A stretch of DNA of 64,000 bases from an uncultured Erythrobacter sp. (GCA_947499095.1 CANMMR010000005.1:189001-253000), one strand, 5' to 3'; positions 10,277-19,200 are shown, counted from the first letter of the stretch. The notes: generated from the sequence alone by a model not told the origin. Numbers and translations are program-made.

Positions 10277-10831
10277 ATGAACGACCAAGCAGACACAGGA
10301 CATAATTGGCTGAACGGATGGCGCATAGCCGGATGGGGCGCGGCGCTGGCACTGCTGGCCCTGCCCGCCATCGCCATGCAATTCACCGACGAGGTACACT
10401 GGACGCCGCTGGACTTTGGCTTTGCGGCGGTCCTCCTCTTGGCGCTGGGCACAGGCCTCGAAATCGCGATCCGATTGGGCGGCAGGACGCCGAAGGGTCT
10501 CGGCATCGCAATCGCCTCGGTCGCGGGTTTCCTGACGCTGTGGGCAAATTTCGCTGTGGGCTTCATCGGAGCGGAAAGCGAACCGGTGAATACCGGCTTC
10601 ACTCTCTTAGTGATCGGCGGAGTATTACTGAGCCTGCTTGTCCGCTTTCACCCGGGGGCCGTGCGCTGGATCATGGCTGTCATCGCGATGGGTCAGCCCT
10701 TACTCGGTGTCGCAGCCCTTTGGATGATGCCCGGTCATGCCGTCGAATGGGGCGTACTCTTGGTGTTCGCCGCGATCTGGAGTGCCGCCGCGCTCTGTTT
10801 TCACCGGGCCCATCGCCGGGCGGCGCGCTAA
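10277..10831 (+). CDS. Hypothetical multi-TM membrane protein
   Basis: A 184-residue protein with a short polar N-terminus (MNDQADTGHNWLNGWRIAGW) followed by five or six hydrophobic helices and a basic C-terminus. The internal ATG was chosen because the upstream 21 residues of the open frame are not hydrophobic and extend into the promoter region. It diverges from the winged-helix membrane protein and converges on dut four bases away. The divergent arrangement makes it a candidate target or partner of that regulator, which is inference only. No family was recognised with confidence. Confidence 0.6.
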   Translation: MNDQADTGHNWLNGWRIAGWGAALALLALPAIAMQFTDEVHWTPLDFGFAAVLLLALGTGLEIAIRLGGRTPKGLGIAIASVAGFLTLWANFAVGFIGAESEPVNTGFTLLVIGGVLLSLLVRFHPGAVRWIMAVIAMGQPLLGVAALWMMPGHAVEWGVLLVFAAIWSAAALCFHRAHRRAAR

Positions 10832-10835
10832 CGAA

Positions 10836-11297
10836 TCAGTGCAAGCGCTCGTGCCCGCCGGTCGAACCGAAACCGCCGGAGCCGCGCGCGGTATCGTCCA
10901 ACTCCTCGACTTCGTCCCATTCGGCCTGCGTCACCGGGGCCAGCACCAGCTGCGCGATCCGGTCGCCGCACGCGATGGGAAAATCGTCCGTCCCGTGATT
11001 GATCATGATGACCTTCAGTTCGCCGCGATAATCGCTGTCGATCGTGCCGGGCGTATTGGGCACGGAGATGCCGTGCTTTAGCGCAAGGCCCGATCGCGGC
11101 CGTACCTGGATCTCGTAGCCCTCGGGGATCGCGACTGCGAGGCCGGTAGCCACGGCATGGCGTTGGCCCGGTTTCAGTGTGACGGTCTCGGCCGCCACCA
11201 CATCCATCCCCGCTGCGCCATCGGTGGCATAGGCCGGCAGGTCGAGATCTCGTCCATGGGGCAGGCGCTTGATCCGTACCTTGATGCGATCAGTCAT
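10836..11297 (-). CDS. dut: Deoxyuridine 5'-triphosphate nucleotidohydrolase
   Basis: dUTPase hydrolyses dUTP to dUMP and pyrophosphate, keeping uracil out of DNA and feeding thymidylate synthesis. The 153-residue trimeric-type enzyme has all the motifs: [49 protein letters not shown] and the C-terminal P-loop-like [10 protein letters not shown]. The ATG overlaps the coaBC stop by eight bases, so the two genes are translationally coupled, a widespread bacterial pairing. Confidence 0.96.
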   Translation of the reverse strand: MTDRIKVRIKRLPHGRDLDLPAYATDGAAGMDVVAAETVTLKPGQRHAVATGLAVAIPEGYEIQVRPRSGLALKHGISVPNTPGTIDSDYRGELKVIMINHGTDDFPIACGDRIAQLVLAPVTQAEWDEVEELDDTARGSGGFGSTGGHERLH

Positions 11298-13107
11298 TAT
11301 CCTCGTCACCCTCTCGATTGAGGGCTTCTGCTGCCATGCGGACAAGCTCGCGCGCAACCTCTTCCTTGGGCATTTCGGGCAGGCTTTCCACACCGCTGGA
11401 GGTGACGACATGGACCTGGTTCATATCGCCGCCCATCACGCTCTCGCCTTCGGAGAAGCTGACGTTGTTGGCGATGATCCAGTCCGCGCCCTTGCGCTTG
11501 CGCTTGGACTTGGCGTTTTCGACCACGTTCTCGGTCTCGGCGGCGAAGCCGACCAGCAGCGGCGGACGCTTGCGCCCGGCGGCCACACTGGCGAGGATAT
11601 CGGGGTTCTCGGCAAGGATCAGCGCAGGCGGCGCGCTGCCGCGCTTCTTCATCTTCTCGGTCGAGACGCTGCGGCTCTTCCAGTCGGCCACGGCGGCCAC
11701 CATGAAGGCGGCATCGGCAGGCAGGGCGCGGCGCACTTCTTCGGCCATATCTTCGGCGGTTTCGACGTCCACGCGGTCGACCCCGATGGGCGTCGGCAGG
11801 TGCACCGGCCCGGTCACCAGCGTGACGCGTGCGCCTGCGGCGGCGGCCATGGCAGCAATGGCGAAGCCTTGCTTCCCGCTCGACCTATTGGCGATATAGC
11901 GCACCGGATCGATCGGCTCGCGCGTCGGGCCGGCGGTGACCAGCACATGCTTGCCGTAGAGCGGGCGGTGTTCGGGATCGGGATCGAAAGCGGGCTGACC
12001 GGCTAGCGGCGATTCGTCGAAGCTGACCGAAACGCTCTCGGCTTTAGCGTCGAGCGGCTGCGGGGCCGACCGCATGTCCTGCCTGGCAACGGTGTGGTTG
12101 AGCGCCTGCGCATCGATCGGCGGCGCGGCCGAGGCCCCGCCCTTGCTGGCGAGCAGCGACGACGCGGCGCCCGGATCGAAGGCGATTTCCTCTTCCGGGA
12201 GATCCTCGAGCAAGTCTTCTTCTTCGGCGACCGCCTCATCCCAGTCGAGCGGTTCATCCTCCGGCTCCGCCGCGAATTCTTCCTCGATTTCCTCGTGGCT
12301 GCGCTGCTTGGTGCTGCGCGGAATGATCATCGACAGCAGTCCGCCAAGTCCGCCGCCGCTCTTTTCGACTTCCTCTTCGGCTTCGGGCTCGAGCGCCTCG
12401 AAGATATCGCCCTCTGCTTCGGCGTCTTCCAGAACGTCGTCTTCGACCGGCGCGGCAAGTTGCGCAGCCGCAGGCGCAGGCAGTTCGGGCACGTCGATAT
12501 CGAGGTCGAGCTCTTCGGCGATGCGCGCAAGGATTGCGGCAGGCTCGGGCAAGCGACCTGGCCCGAACTCGCCGCAGGCCATCGCGCCCTCGTCCGGATC
12601 CATCACCGCGACGCCGGCCTGGCGCAGCCAGTCGGCATTGCGCTGGGTCGCCGAATGCTCCCACATGCGCACGTTCATTGCCGGCACGGTCAGCACCGGC
12701 TTGTCGGTGGCGAGGATCAGCGTGGTCGCCAGGTCGTCGGCGATGCCGGCGGCCATCTTGGCGAGGAGATCGGCCGTCGCCGGGCACACGACCACCAGAT
12801 CGGCTTCGCGGCTCAGCTGGATATGGCCCATTTCGACCTCGTCCTTGAGATCGAACAGCGAGGTATAGACCTTGTTCTCGCTCAACGCGGCGAGCGCCAT
12901 GGGGGTGACGAATTGCTGGCCGCCTTCGGTCAGCACGCAGGTCACCTTGCCGCCCGCCTTGCGGATCATGCGCACCAGTTCGCAGGATTTATAGGCGGCG
13001 ATACCCCCCCCGATCACGAGCAGGATGTGCGGCCCGCTCACGTCGGCATCCCGCTCGCTGGCTTGGCTCGCGCCTGCGTGGGCGCGGATCGGCGAATGCA
13101 TTCCCAT
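11290..13107 (-). CDS. coaBC: Phosphopantothenoylcysteine decarboxylase / phosphopantothenate-cysteine ligase with long acidic linker
   Basis: A bifunctional coenzyme A biosynthesis enzyme. The N-terminal CoaC flavoprotein (residues about 25-195) has GGGIAAYKS, the catalytic His in MGHIQLSR and the substrate clamp [10 protein letters not shown]. The C-terminal CoaB ligase (about 383-605) has [16 protein letters not shown] and ANRSSGKQG. Between them lie about 180 residues rich in Glu/Asp/Ala, where a typical enzyme of about 400 residues has a short linker, so the protein is 605 residues. Both catalytic modules look intact. A GTG start at VSGPHILL is an alternative to the assigned ATG. Confidence 0.93.
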   Translation of the reverse strand: MGMHSPIRAHAGASQASERDADVSGPHILLVIGGGIAAYKSCELVRMIRKAGGKVTCVLTEGGQQFVTPMALAALSENKVYTSLFDLKDEVEMGHIQLSREADLVVVCPATADLLAKMAAGIADDLATTLILATDKPVLTVPAMNVRMWEHSATQRNADWLRQAGVAVMDPDEGAMACGEFGPGRLPEPAAILARIAEELDLDIDVPELPAPAAAQLAAPVEDDVLEDAEAEGDIFEALEPEAEEEVEKSGGGLGGLLSMIIPRSTKQRSHEEIEEEFAAEPEDEPLDWDEAVAEEEDLLEDLPEEEIAFDPGAASSLLASKGGASAAPPIDAQALNHTVARQDMRSAPQPLDAKAESVSVSFDESPLAGQPAFDPDPEHRPLYGKHVLVTAGPTREPIDPVRYIANRSSGKQGFAIAAMAAAAGARVTLVTGPVHLPTPIGVDRVDVETAEDMAEEVRRALPADAAFMVAAVADWKSRSVSTEKMKKRGSAPPALILAENPDILASVAAGRKRPPLLVGFAAETENVVENAKSKRKRKGADWIIANNVSFSEGESVMGGDMNQVHVVTSSGVESLPEMPKEEVARELVRMAAEALNREGDEDND

Positions 13108-13223
13108 CGTGTCATCAAGCGCTAGCTAGCGCCCCCCGTTCGTCATGGCCAGCGCGCAGCGCAGGCGGATTGCGGGATTACGCGTAGCCGCCTATGGTAA
13201 AGAAAGGGGAAACGGAGGGGCCG

Positions 13224-13613
13224 ATGCATGTCATCCTGAGCGCAATCATCCTGATACTGGCGATTATCGATCTGGTGATCGGCACGGGGTTCCTGGTCAA
13301 TCCGGCGACATCGGGCGCGGATTTCGGCCTGTCGGTGGCGAGCACACACGGCAGCTCGACCCTGCGCGGGGACATGACCGCCTTCTTCTATATCAGTGCA
13401 TTGTCGATGGGCTGGGGTGCATGGCGGCGGCGCGGCGACGTGCTGCTGCCCGCGCTCGGCCTGTTCCTGATCGCCTTCATTGGCCGGTTCATCAATCTCG
13501 TGATCGAGGGTCCGTACGAAGGCTGGATGGTGCCGATGGGGGTCGAGGCGCTGCACATCGCCGTGCTCGCCTATGCGATAAGGCTGTGGGGCTGGCCGAA
13601 ACGTTCGACCTGA
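13224..13613 (+). CDS. Small four-TM membrane protein (DUF4345-like)
   Basis: A 129-residue protein with four hydrophobic segments (residues about 3-22, 50-66, 74-90 and 105-122). The start at MHVILSAIILILAI was chosen because AGGGG lies just upstream and the preceding ten residues are charged. The pattern resembles DUF4345-type proteins; no function is known. It converges on the following minus-strand membrane protein with six bases between stops. Confidence 0.6.
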   Translation: MHVILSAIILILAIIDLVIGTGFLVNPATSGADFGLSVASTHGSSTLRGDMTAFFYISALSMGWGAWRRRGDVLLPALGLFLIAFIGRFINLVIEGPYEGWMVPMGVEALHIAVLAYAIRLWGWPKRST

Positions 13614-13619
13614 CTACGC

Positions 13620-14765
13620 TCAGCGCGCCGATCTGACGAGCGAGCGAAGCGCCATCGGCAGGAATGCCAGACCGACGAACATCGCAGGGGCGACGACTGC
13701 GCCCCAGTAGAAATTGTTCGCCCGACCAGCCAGCATGAAGGCGAGGCCATAGCCGAGATAGAGGAACGTCCCGGTGACGCCTGCGGGCGATTTCCACCCT
13801 GCCCAGCCGAGCGCCATCAGCAAGACGATGGGCCCTGCAACCTCATGCGGCAGGAAGCGCAGGTTCGAGCTCAGCACGATATTGCCGAGCCAGCCGGAAA
13901 GACCGCGCAGCACCAGCCAGTCCGGGCTTTCGGGGTCGTTCGGCAAGAGCTGCGGCGTCACTTGCGCCACATGCCAGGCCATCGCCGCGAGGAAGACCGC
14001 AATCAGCGCGCCCCAGGCCGCGGCTTCTTTCCAGTCCCGCCGCCACGCAGCCATTGCGCTCATCAGCAGGACGAAGGGCAGCACATGCTCGCGAATGGCG
14101 AGTGCCAGCGCGGCTACCGCCAGCGCCCAGCCCCACCGCCCCGGACGATGCAGGCCGAACGCGAGCGCGACCAGCATCCCCGCCCAAAGCTCGTGCAGCA
14201 CGAAAAATGCGCGATTGAGGCCGAGCGAACCGCCCATGAGCATGAGCGCAGTCCCGAGGATCCGGACACGCGCGCCGCCGGGCTCGTCGCCAAGCCTGCG
14301 CCACCACGCCCAGACGGTGGCGAGCAGGAGGATTATCGCCAACAAGATCATGCCGGATTGGCCAATGCAGGCGTGGATGTAAGCGAGTGTCGGCAGGCGT
14401 ACGGTCACGCCGGGCCGCAGGGGATAATTGCTCGCTCGCTGTTCCTCGACGATGAAGTCGTAATAGCTCTCGCCGCCCTCGATCCGCTCGATCACGCGAT
14501 CGTAGAAGGCGAGGTCCTTATCGCGTTCGGGCCTTGCTTCGGAACCGGTCGATGCGTTTTCGCCAGGAAGCGAAATTGTTGGCACTTCGGCAGGTGCGCC
14601 ATCTTGTGAGGCGGTGAGTGGCGTGAGCGCCGCCAGCACCAATAGCACCACGACGACCGCCAATAGCACGCGCGCGGGCCATGGGCTCCAATGCGCGAAG
14701 CGGTCCCATGCGGGCGCCGCTGCGCCGTCCGTTAGCCGATCAGTCCCTGCGTCACTGCCGCCCAT
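13620..14765 (-). CDS. Polytopic membrane protein of unknown function
   Basis: A 381-residue protein with one TM near the N-terminus (PARVLLAVVVVLLVLAALTP), a periplasm-sized loop of about 80 residues, then eight or so further TM helices. The layout is reminiscent of membrane glycosyltransferase or acyltransferase-like proteins, but no catalytic motif was recognised. The loop contains YDRVIERIEGGESYYDFIVE, a segment seen in several sphingomonad membrane proteins. The start is the ATG at 14765, 34 bases inside the 3' end of ubiB. The large open frame upstream is only an off-frame shadow of ubiB. Confidence 0.7.
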   Translation of the reverse strand: MGGSDAGTDRLTDGAAAPAWDRFAHWSPWPARVLLAVVVVLLVLAALTPLTASQDGAPAEVPTISLPGENASTGSEARPERDKDLAFYDRVIERIEGGESYYDFIVEEQRASNYPLRPGVTVRLPTLAYIHACIGQSGMILLAIILLLATVWAWWRRLGDEPGGARVRILGTALMLMGGSLGLNRAFFVLHELWAGMLVALAFGLHRPGRWGWALAVAALALAIREHVLPFVLLMSAMAAWRRDWKEAAAWGALIAVFLAAMAWHVAQVTPQLLPNDPESPDWLVLRGLSGWLGNIVLSSNLRFLPHEVAGPIVLLMALGWAGWKSPAGVTGTFLYLGYGLAFMLAGRANNFYWGAVVAPAMFVGLAFLPMALRSLVRSAR

Positions 14766-16294
14766 GCAGCCAGACCCCCTCCGAGTGCCGCCAGCACATA
14801 GCCCGGCCAGCCGCGTCCGCGCTCCTTGCGTTCGCGCCTTTCCCACATCAATTCGATATCGGGCAGCGGCGGCGGTTCGGGCGCGCCGCCCTTGGGCGGG
14901 AAGCGATCCTCGATCCGGCGCACGAGGTCGGGGATGCGCAGCAGCGTCTCCGTGTCGGTGCGGATGCGGTCGGCAATGGCGGCTTCCGGGCCCAGTTCGT
15001 CGCGGATCCAGCTGCGGACATAGGGCGCGCTGGTGTCCCACATGTTGATGCCGGGGTTGAGCTGCGTCGCGATGCCCTCGACCATCACCATGGTCTTTTG
15101 CAGCAACAGCAGATGCGGCTGGGTCTGCATGTCGAAATCGCGGGTGATGGCGAACAGCCCATCGAGCATCTGGCCGACCGACAACTCGCTCACCGGCTTG
15201 CCGCGCATCGGCTCGCCCACTGCGCGCAGTGCCGTCGCGAACTCGTCGACATTGTGGTAGCTCGGCACATATTGCGCCTCGAAATGAATTTCGGCGACGC
15301 GGCGGTAATTGCCGGTCGTGAGCCCATAGAGGATTTCCGCCAACCACATGCGCGCCTGCCGGTCGATCCGGCCCATGATGCCGAAATCGATCGCCGCGAT
15401 CGTCCCGTCCGGCTTCACGAACAGGTTCCCCTGGTGCATGTCCGCATGGAAGAAGCCGGCGGCGATGGCCTGCTTCAGGAAGGCGAGCACCAAGCGGGAG
15501 GCAAGCTCGTTCACATCGTGCCCCGCAGCGCGGATCGCCTCGGTATCGCTGATCTTGACGCCGTCGATCCAGTCGACCGTCATCACCCGGCCGTTCGTCC
15601 GGTCCCAGTCGATGCCGGGGATCTCGTAGCCCTCGGTGCCGACCATGTGCTCGGCCAGTTCGGAGGCGCTGGCCGCCTCGCGCCGCAGGTCGAGCTCGCG
15701 ATTGGTCCAGCGCTTGAAATTGGCGATGACGAGGCGCGGGCGCAGGCGCGCCGCCTCTCCGCCAAAGCTTTCGAGATGCGCGGCGGCCCATTCGTAGGTC
15801 GCGATATCCTTGGCGAAGCGCTCACGCACGCCGGGGCGCAGGACCTTGACCGCGACCTGCCGACCCTCGGTCGTGACCGCACGGTGGACCTGCGCGATTG
15901 AGGCCGCACCGACGGGCGCGGGGTCGAATTCGGCGTAGAGATTCTCCAGCGGCTGCTCGAAGCTCGACTCGATGCTCTGCCGGATCAATTCGAAATCGAC
16001 CGGCGGCAGATCGTCCTGCAGCTTGAGCAGATTGCGCGCCGCATCCTCGCCGACCAGATCGGGCCTCGTCGCCAGCGTCTGGCCCAGCTTGATGGCAGCC
16101 GGGCCGATCTCGCGGAAGGCCCCAGCATAGTCGGGCTCCTTCGGCTGGATTGTGCCGAAGCGGGCAAGACGCGCCAGCCGCTTGACCGGTGCCGGTGTGT
16201 TCGGATCGTTTTCGATCCCGCGCAGCGCACCGTGCCGCGCAAGCGTGCGCCCCCACTTGAGCAAGCGCCAGATGTGCGTGCTCGGTTTGGGCAC
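14732..16294 (-). CDS. ubiB: Ubiquinone biosynthesis accessory ATPase/kinase-like UbiB
   Basis: A 520-residue atypical kinase-like protein of the ADCK/UbiB family, needed for coenzyme Q biosynthesis. It has KLGQTLATRPDLVGEDA (the family KxGQ helix), the Ala-rich loop PVGAASIAQVHRA, VAVKVLRPG with the nucleotide-binding Lys, HADMHQGNLFVKPDG (catalytic loop) and AIDFGIMG. Two hydrophobic C-terminal stretches anchor it. GTG at 16294, with GGAAGG upstream, fits the family N-terminus (PKPSTHIWRLLKWGRTLARH); a GTG at 16309 is possible. It starts three bases beyond the ubiE stop. Confidence 0.92.
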   Translation of the reverse strand: MPKPSTHIWRLLKWGRTLARHGALRGIENDPNTPAPVKRLARLARFGTIQPKEPDYAGAFREIGPAAIKLGQTLATRPDLVGEDAARNLLKLQDDLPPVDFELIRQSIESSFEQPLENLYAEFDPAPVGAASIAQVHRAVTTEGRQVAVKVLRPGVRERFAKDIATYEWAAAHLESFGGEAARLRPRLVIANFKRWTNRELDLRREAASASELAEHMVGTEGYEIPGIDWDRTNGRVMTVDWIDGVKISDTEAIRAAGHDVNELASRLVLAFLKQAIAAGFFHADMHQGNLFVKPDGTIAAIDFGIMGRIDRQARMWLAEILYGLTTGNYRRVAEIHFEAQYVPSYHNVDEFATALRAVGEPMRGKPVSELSVGQMLDGLFAITRDFDMQTQPHLLLLQKTMVMVEGIATQLNPGINMWDTSAPYVRSWIRDELGPEAAIADRIRTDTETLLRIPDLVRRIEDRFPPKGGAPEPPPLPDIELMWERRERKERGRGWPGYVLAALGGGLAAWAAVTQGLIG

Positions 16295-16296
16295 CC

Positions 16297-17028
16297 CTAG
16301 ACCTTCCACCCCGAATGGATGTTCACCGCGCCGCCGAGGATCGATTCCACGCGCGTATTCTCGAACCCGGCATCCCGGATCATCGCTTCGAATTCGGCAG
16401 GCTTGGGAAAGCGGCGGATCGACTCGGCGAGATAGCGGTAGCTGTCCTCGTCATTGGCGATCGCCTTGCCTAGTCGCGGCATGATCTTGTGCGAATAGAG
16501 GTCGTAGATGTCCTTGAAGCCGGGCCAGTCCGTCTGGCTGAATTCGAGGCAGAAGAAGCGCCCGCCGAACTTCAGCACGCGGTGCGCCTCGCGCAGGGCC
16601 TTGTCGATGTGCGTCACGTTCCGGATGCCGAAGGCGATAGTATAGGCGTCGAAGATGCGGCTGGAGAAGGTAAGCTCCTCGGCGTTCTGGCGCGACCAGA
16701 CCAGCCCGTCGATCCCGCGCTCCATCGCGCGTTCGATGCCGACGTCGAGCATGTCCTGGTTGATGTCGCTGACGGTCACGCTCGCGCCACGCTCGGCCAG
16801 GCGGAAGGCGATGTCGCCCGTGCCGCCAGCCATGTCGAGGATGGCCTCGCCCTCCTGCGGTTTCACGCGCGCGACGAAGCGGTTCTTCCAGAGCCGGTGC
16901 ATGCCGCCCGACATCGCGTCGTTCATAATGTCGTATTTGGCGGCGACGCTGGAGAAAACCTCGCCCACGCGGCCGGTCTTCTCGGTCGCGTCGATGTCTT
17001 CGTAGCCAAAGGAAACAGTGTCGTTCAT
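16297..17028 (-). CDS. ubiE: Demethylmenaquinone/2-methoxy-6-polyprenyl-1,4-benzoquinol methylase
   Basis: A SAM-dependent C-methyltransferase of ubiquinone biosynthesis, 243 residues. The start is the Met of MNDTVSFGYEDIDATEKTGR, not the longer frame. Family motifs are FSSVAAKYDIMNDAMSGGMH, the SAM-binding glycine loop ILDMAGGTGDIAF, AFGIRNVTHIDKALREA and LEFSQTDWPGFKDIYDLYS. It heads a ubiE-ubiB operon and is transcribed away from mutM across an intergenic region holding two hairpin repeats. Confidence 0.95.
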   Translation of the reverse strand: MNDTVSFGYEDIDATEKTGRVGEVFSSVAAKYDIMNDAMSGGMHRLWKNRFVARVKPQEGEAILDMAGGTGDIAFRLAERGASVTVSDINQDMLDVGIERAMERGIDGLVWSRQNAEELTFSSRIFDAYTIAFGIRNVTHIDKALREAHRVLKFGGRFFCLEFSQTDWPGFKDIYDLYSHKIMPRLGKAIANDEDSYRYLAESIRRFPKPAEFEAMIRDAGFENTRVESILGGAVNIHSGWKV

Positions 17029-17124
17029 GGCGGTGAGCTTTAGGGAGTGATTGCGGGCTAGTCCATGAGTTGGTTTTCTGCGTGCGGAAAGCGCATCCGC
17101 GCCTTCCTTGGCTGTTCCGTCCCG

Positions 17125-17179
17125 CTCCCCCACCCGACCACCCACGGCACTATACTGTTTGGGTGGTCGGGTGGGGGAG
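17125..17179. repeat. Perfect 20-bp inverted repeat (hairpin 1 of a paired element)
   Basis: Arms 17125-17144 (starting CTCCCCCACC) and 17160-17179 are exact reverse complements and enclose a 15-base AT-richer loop. The element lies between divergent ubiE and mutM, too far from a stop codon to be an ordinary terminator. It is likely a REP/BIME-like repeat or a cruciform-forming intergenic element. Confidence 0.85.
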
Positions 17180-17185
17180 TGGACC

Positions 17186-17222
17186 GGTGCCGCAAGCCTT
17201 CGACGGATGTCGAAGGCGCACC
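17186..17222. repeat. Second hairpin with GTCGAAGG core (hairpin 2 of a paired element)
   Basis: GCCTTCGAC (17196-17204) pairs perfectly with GTCGAAGGC (17209-17217) around a GGAT loop. An outer GGTGC/GCACC stem (17186-17190 with 17218-17222) adds an internal bulge. It sits seven bases after the first hairpin. The GTCGAAGG core recurs in the REP-like unit near 24911. Confidence 0.8.
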
Positions 17223-17273
17223 CCACAAGGACTCATGGACGCCCCCCAACCCTCCTGTTACTCGATCCCCACC

Positions 17274-18089
17274 ATGCCCGAACTCCCCGAAGTCGAAACC
17301 ACCGTCCGCGGGCTTGCGCGGTTCCTCGAGGGCGAGACGATCACGCGCGTCATGGTCAACCGGCCCGACATGCGCCGCCCCTTCCCCGCCGGTCTGGTGC
17401 AGGCGCTGACGGGGGCGAGCGTCACGCATCTGACGCGCCGGGCGAAATACGGGCTGATCCATACCAGCCGCGACCATGCGATGGTGTTCCATCTCGGCAT
17501 GAGCGGGCGCTGGCGGATCGACCCCGAAGTCGACGACAAGCACGATCACCTGATCCTGGAGACCGCGCACAACCGTTTCGCGCTCAACGATCCGCGCCGT
17601 TTCGGCTCGGTCGATCTGATGACCAATGACGAGTTGGTGACGTGGAAGCCCTTCGCCGCGCTGGGGCCGGAGCCGCTGGGCGATGCGCTCACCGCGGAGC
17701 ACCTGCGCGAGGCGACGCGCGGGCGCAAACAGGCGATCAAGCTGCTGCTGCTCGACCAGCGGATCGTGGCGGGCCTCGGCAATATCTACGTCTGCGAGGC
17801 GCTGTGGCGCAGCGGGATCAGCCCGCGAAAACCCGGCGGCAAGGTGACCATGCCGCAGCTGCGCCGTCTTGTCCCGGCGATCCGCGAGGTGCTCGAACAG
17901 TCGATCCGCGACGGCGGCAGCACTTTACGCGATTTCGCTCAGCCCGACGGCAACCTCGGCTACTTCGCCACCCGCTTCCACGTCTACGGCCGCGAAGGCG
18001 AGGCCTGCCACCACAAGGACGGCGGGACCATCAGGCGAGTTGTGCAAGGCGGACGGAGCACGTGGTTCTGCCCGGTTTGTCAGAAATAG
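17274..18089 (+). CDS. mutM: Formamidopyrimidine-DNA glycosylase
   Basis: A base-excision repair glycosylase/AP lyase that removes 8-oxoguanine and FapyG. The 271-residue protein begins MPELPEVETTVRG, with the catalytic Pro/Glu N-terminus, which fixes the start. It has the conserved Lys loop, the H2TH region (KQAIKLLLLDQRIVAGLGNIY) and the C-terminal finger. The finger is unusual: EACHHKDGGTIRR has only one Cys where the family usually has a C-x2-C or C-x4-C pair, while the second pair (FCPVCQ) is intact. A neighbouring His may replace the missing ligand. It is divergent from ubiE. Confidence 0.95.
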   Translation: MPELPEVETTVRGLARFLEGETITRVMVNRPDMRRPFPAGLVQALTGASVTHLTRRAKYGLIHTSRDHAMVFHLGMSGRWRIDPEVDDKHDHLILETAHNRFALNDPRRFGSVDLMTNDELVTWKPFAALGPEPLGDALTAEHLREATRGRKQAIKLLLLDQRIVAGLGNIYVCEALWRSGISPRKPGGKVTMPQLRRLVPAIREVLEQSIRDGGSTLRDFAQPDGNLGYFATRFHVYGREGEACHHKDGGTIRRVVQGGRSTWFCPVCQK

Positions 18090-18092
18090 GCG

Positions 18093-18548
18093 CTACTCTG
18101 TGTCTTGAGCGTCTTGATATGCCTCTAACAAGGCGTTTTCTCGAGCTTGCTCCGCAATATGGAGTATAAAGGTATCACCAAGTTCAACATCGGGGTGCTC
18201 TGCGCAAAACCCTGCAAACCAGAATGCCTCTGACAACGGCTCGTCCGAATGCCAAGTGGTCATGATATGGTCTTCGTCTGGAATCTCGCCGAAATCGAAT
18301 GCCTCGAGGTTGGCGAAGTCGATGCTGTCATGCCACTCTTCGCATGCATCGCCCCATGTCACGACATAACGGCTGCCAACCCTATAAACCCATTCGGCAA
18401 TCTGTTCGCGCCACTCGCTTGAAACTACCGTTTCTGCGACAATGACCATCTTATATGGCTGTTTAACCAGCTTCGGCGGATCGTCGCCAGGCGGCAAATG
18501 GGCGTATCGAACAACCACTTGTGCCAGCTCACAAATCCAGCGCCGCAT
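18093..18548 (-). CDS. DUF7684-like hypothetical protein
   Basis: A soluble 151-residue acidic protein without TM segments. It contains PYKMVIVAETVVSSEW, YVVTWGDACEEWHDSIDFAN, FDFGEIPDEDHIMTTWHS and FCAEHPDVELGDTFILHIA, a pattern I associate with the DUF7684 family (recalled, not searched). Function is unknown. The first 20 bases overlap the 3' end of fzlA, so it may be translated from the fzlA message. It converges on mutM four bases away. Confidence 0.6.
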   Translation of the reverse strand: MRRWICELAQVVVRYAHLPPGDDPPKLVKQPYKMVIVAETVVSSEWREQIAEWVYRVGSRYVVTWGDACEEWHDSIDFANLEAFDFGEIPDEDHIMTTWHSDEPLSEAFWFAGFCAEHPDVELGDTFILHIAEQARENALLEAYQDAQDTE

Positions 18549-19200
18549 ACTCCCGCGGCGGAGGCAGACCTTCCATCTTCTCGGCCAGCAGCGGGCGAAA
18601 GCTCGGGCGGCTTTTTATCACCATGTACCAGTCGTGCGCCTGTTCGTGGCCCTTCCAGTCCATCGCGCCGAGATATTCCACCACCGAAAGCTGCGCTGCG
18701 CAGGCGAGGTCGGCAAGGCTCAGCGTCGGCCCCGCGAGCCATTGGCGCGTGTCCACCAGCCAGTCGATATAGTCGAGGTGGCCGTGCAGCAGGCGGCCCA
18801 TCTGGCGCAGCACCTGCGCATCGGGCGACTGGCGCAGGACGATCCGCTTCTTCATCTTCTCGTGCAGCGCGGGCGCGGTGACATCGGCATAGAGGTTCTC
18901 GTCGAACAGCGCGACCAGCCGGCGGATTTCCGCGCGTTGCAGCGCCGATCCGTTGATCATCGGATTGCGGTCGACCGTTTCCTCCAGCAGCTCGCAGATC
19001 GCGCGGCTGTCGGCGAGCGCGATGCGGCGGTCGGGATCGTGGAGCACGGGCGTGCGGCCCGCCGGGTTCAGCTGCCAGAACTCGTCGCGCCCTTCCCACG
19101 GGTTTTCGCGCACCAGCTCATAGGCGACGTTCTTCTCGCTCATGAGCAGGCGCAGCTTGCGACTGAAGGGACACAGGGGGAACTGGTAGAGCTGCCACAT
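18529..19200 (-). CDS. fzlA: FtsZ-binding glutathione S-transferase-like protein FzlA
   Basis: A 223-residue GST-fold protein matching FzlA. In Caulobacter this protein binds FtsZ filaments and is required for constriction and septal wall synthesis, and is not a detoxifying GST. Signatures are LYQFPLCPFSRKLRLLMSEK, VRENPWEGRDEFWQLNPAG, the HGHLDYIDWLVDTRQWLAG helix, LADLACAAQLSVVEYLG and the C-terminal MEGLPPPREYAALDL. The start was set at the internal Met preceded by GGGGGA; the upstream ATG has no ribosome site. Confidence 0.88.
   Translation of the reverse strand: MWQLYQFPLCPFSRKLRLLMSEKNVAYELVRENPWEGRDEFWQLNPAGRTPVLHDPDRRIALADSRAICELLEETVDRNPMINGSALQRAEIRRLVALFDENLYADVTAPALHEKMKKRIVLRQSPDAQVLRQMGRLLHGHLDYIDWLVDTRQWLAGPTLSLADLACAAQLSVVEYLGAMDWKGHEQAHDWYMVIKSRPSFRPLLAEKMEGLPPPREYAALDL

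Noticed and set aside
12094..13125. A 343-codon plus-strand frame over coaBC
   Set aside because: Antisense of a well-supported enzyme gene; no motif in the translation.
14766..15791. Upstream extension of the membrane protein gene ending at 13620
   Set aside because: This part is an Arg/Gly-rich off-frame reading of ubiB; the real start is the ATG at 14765.
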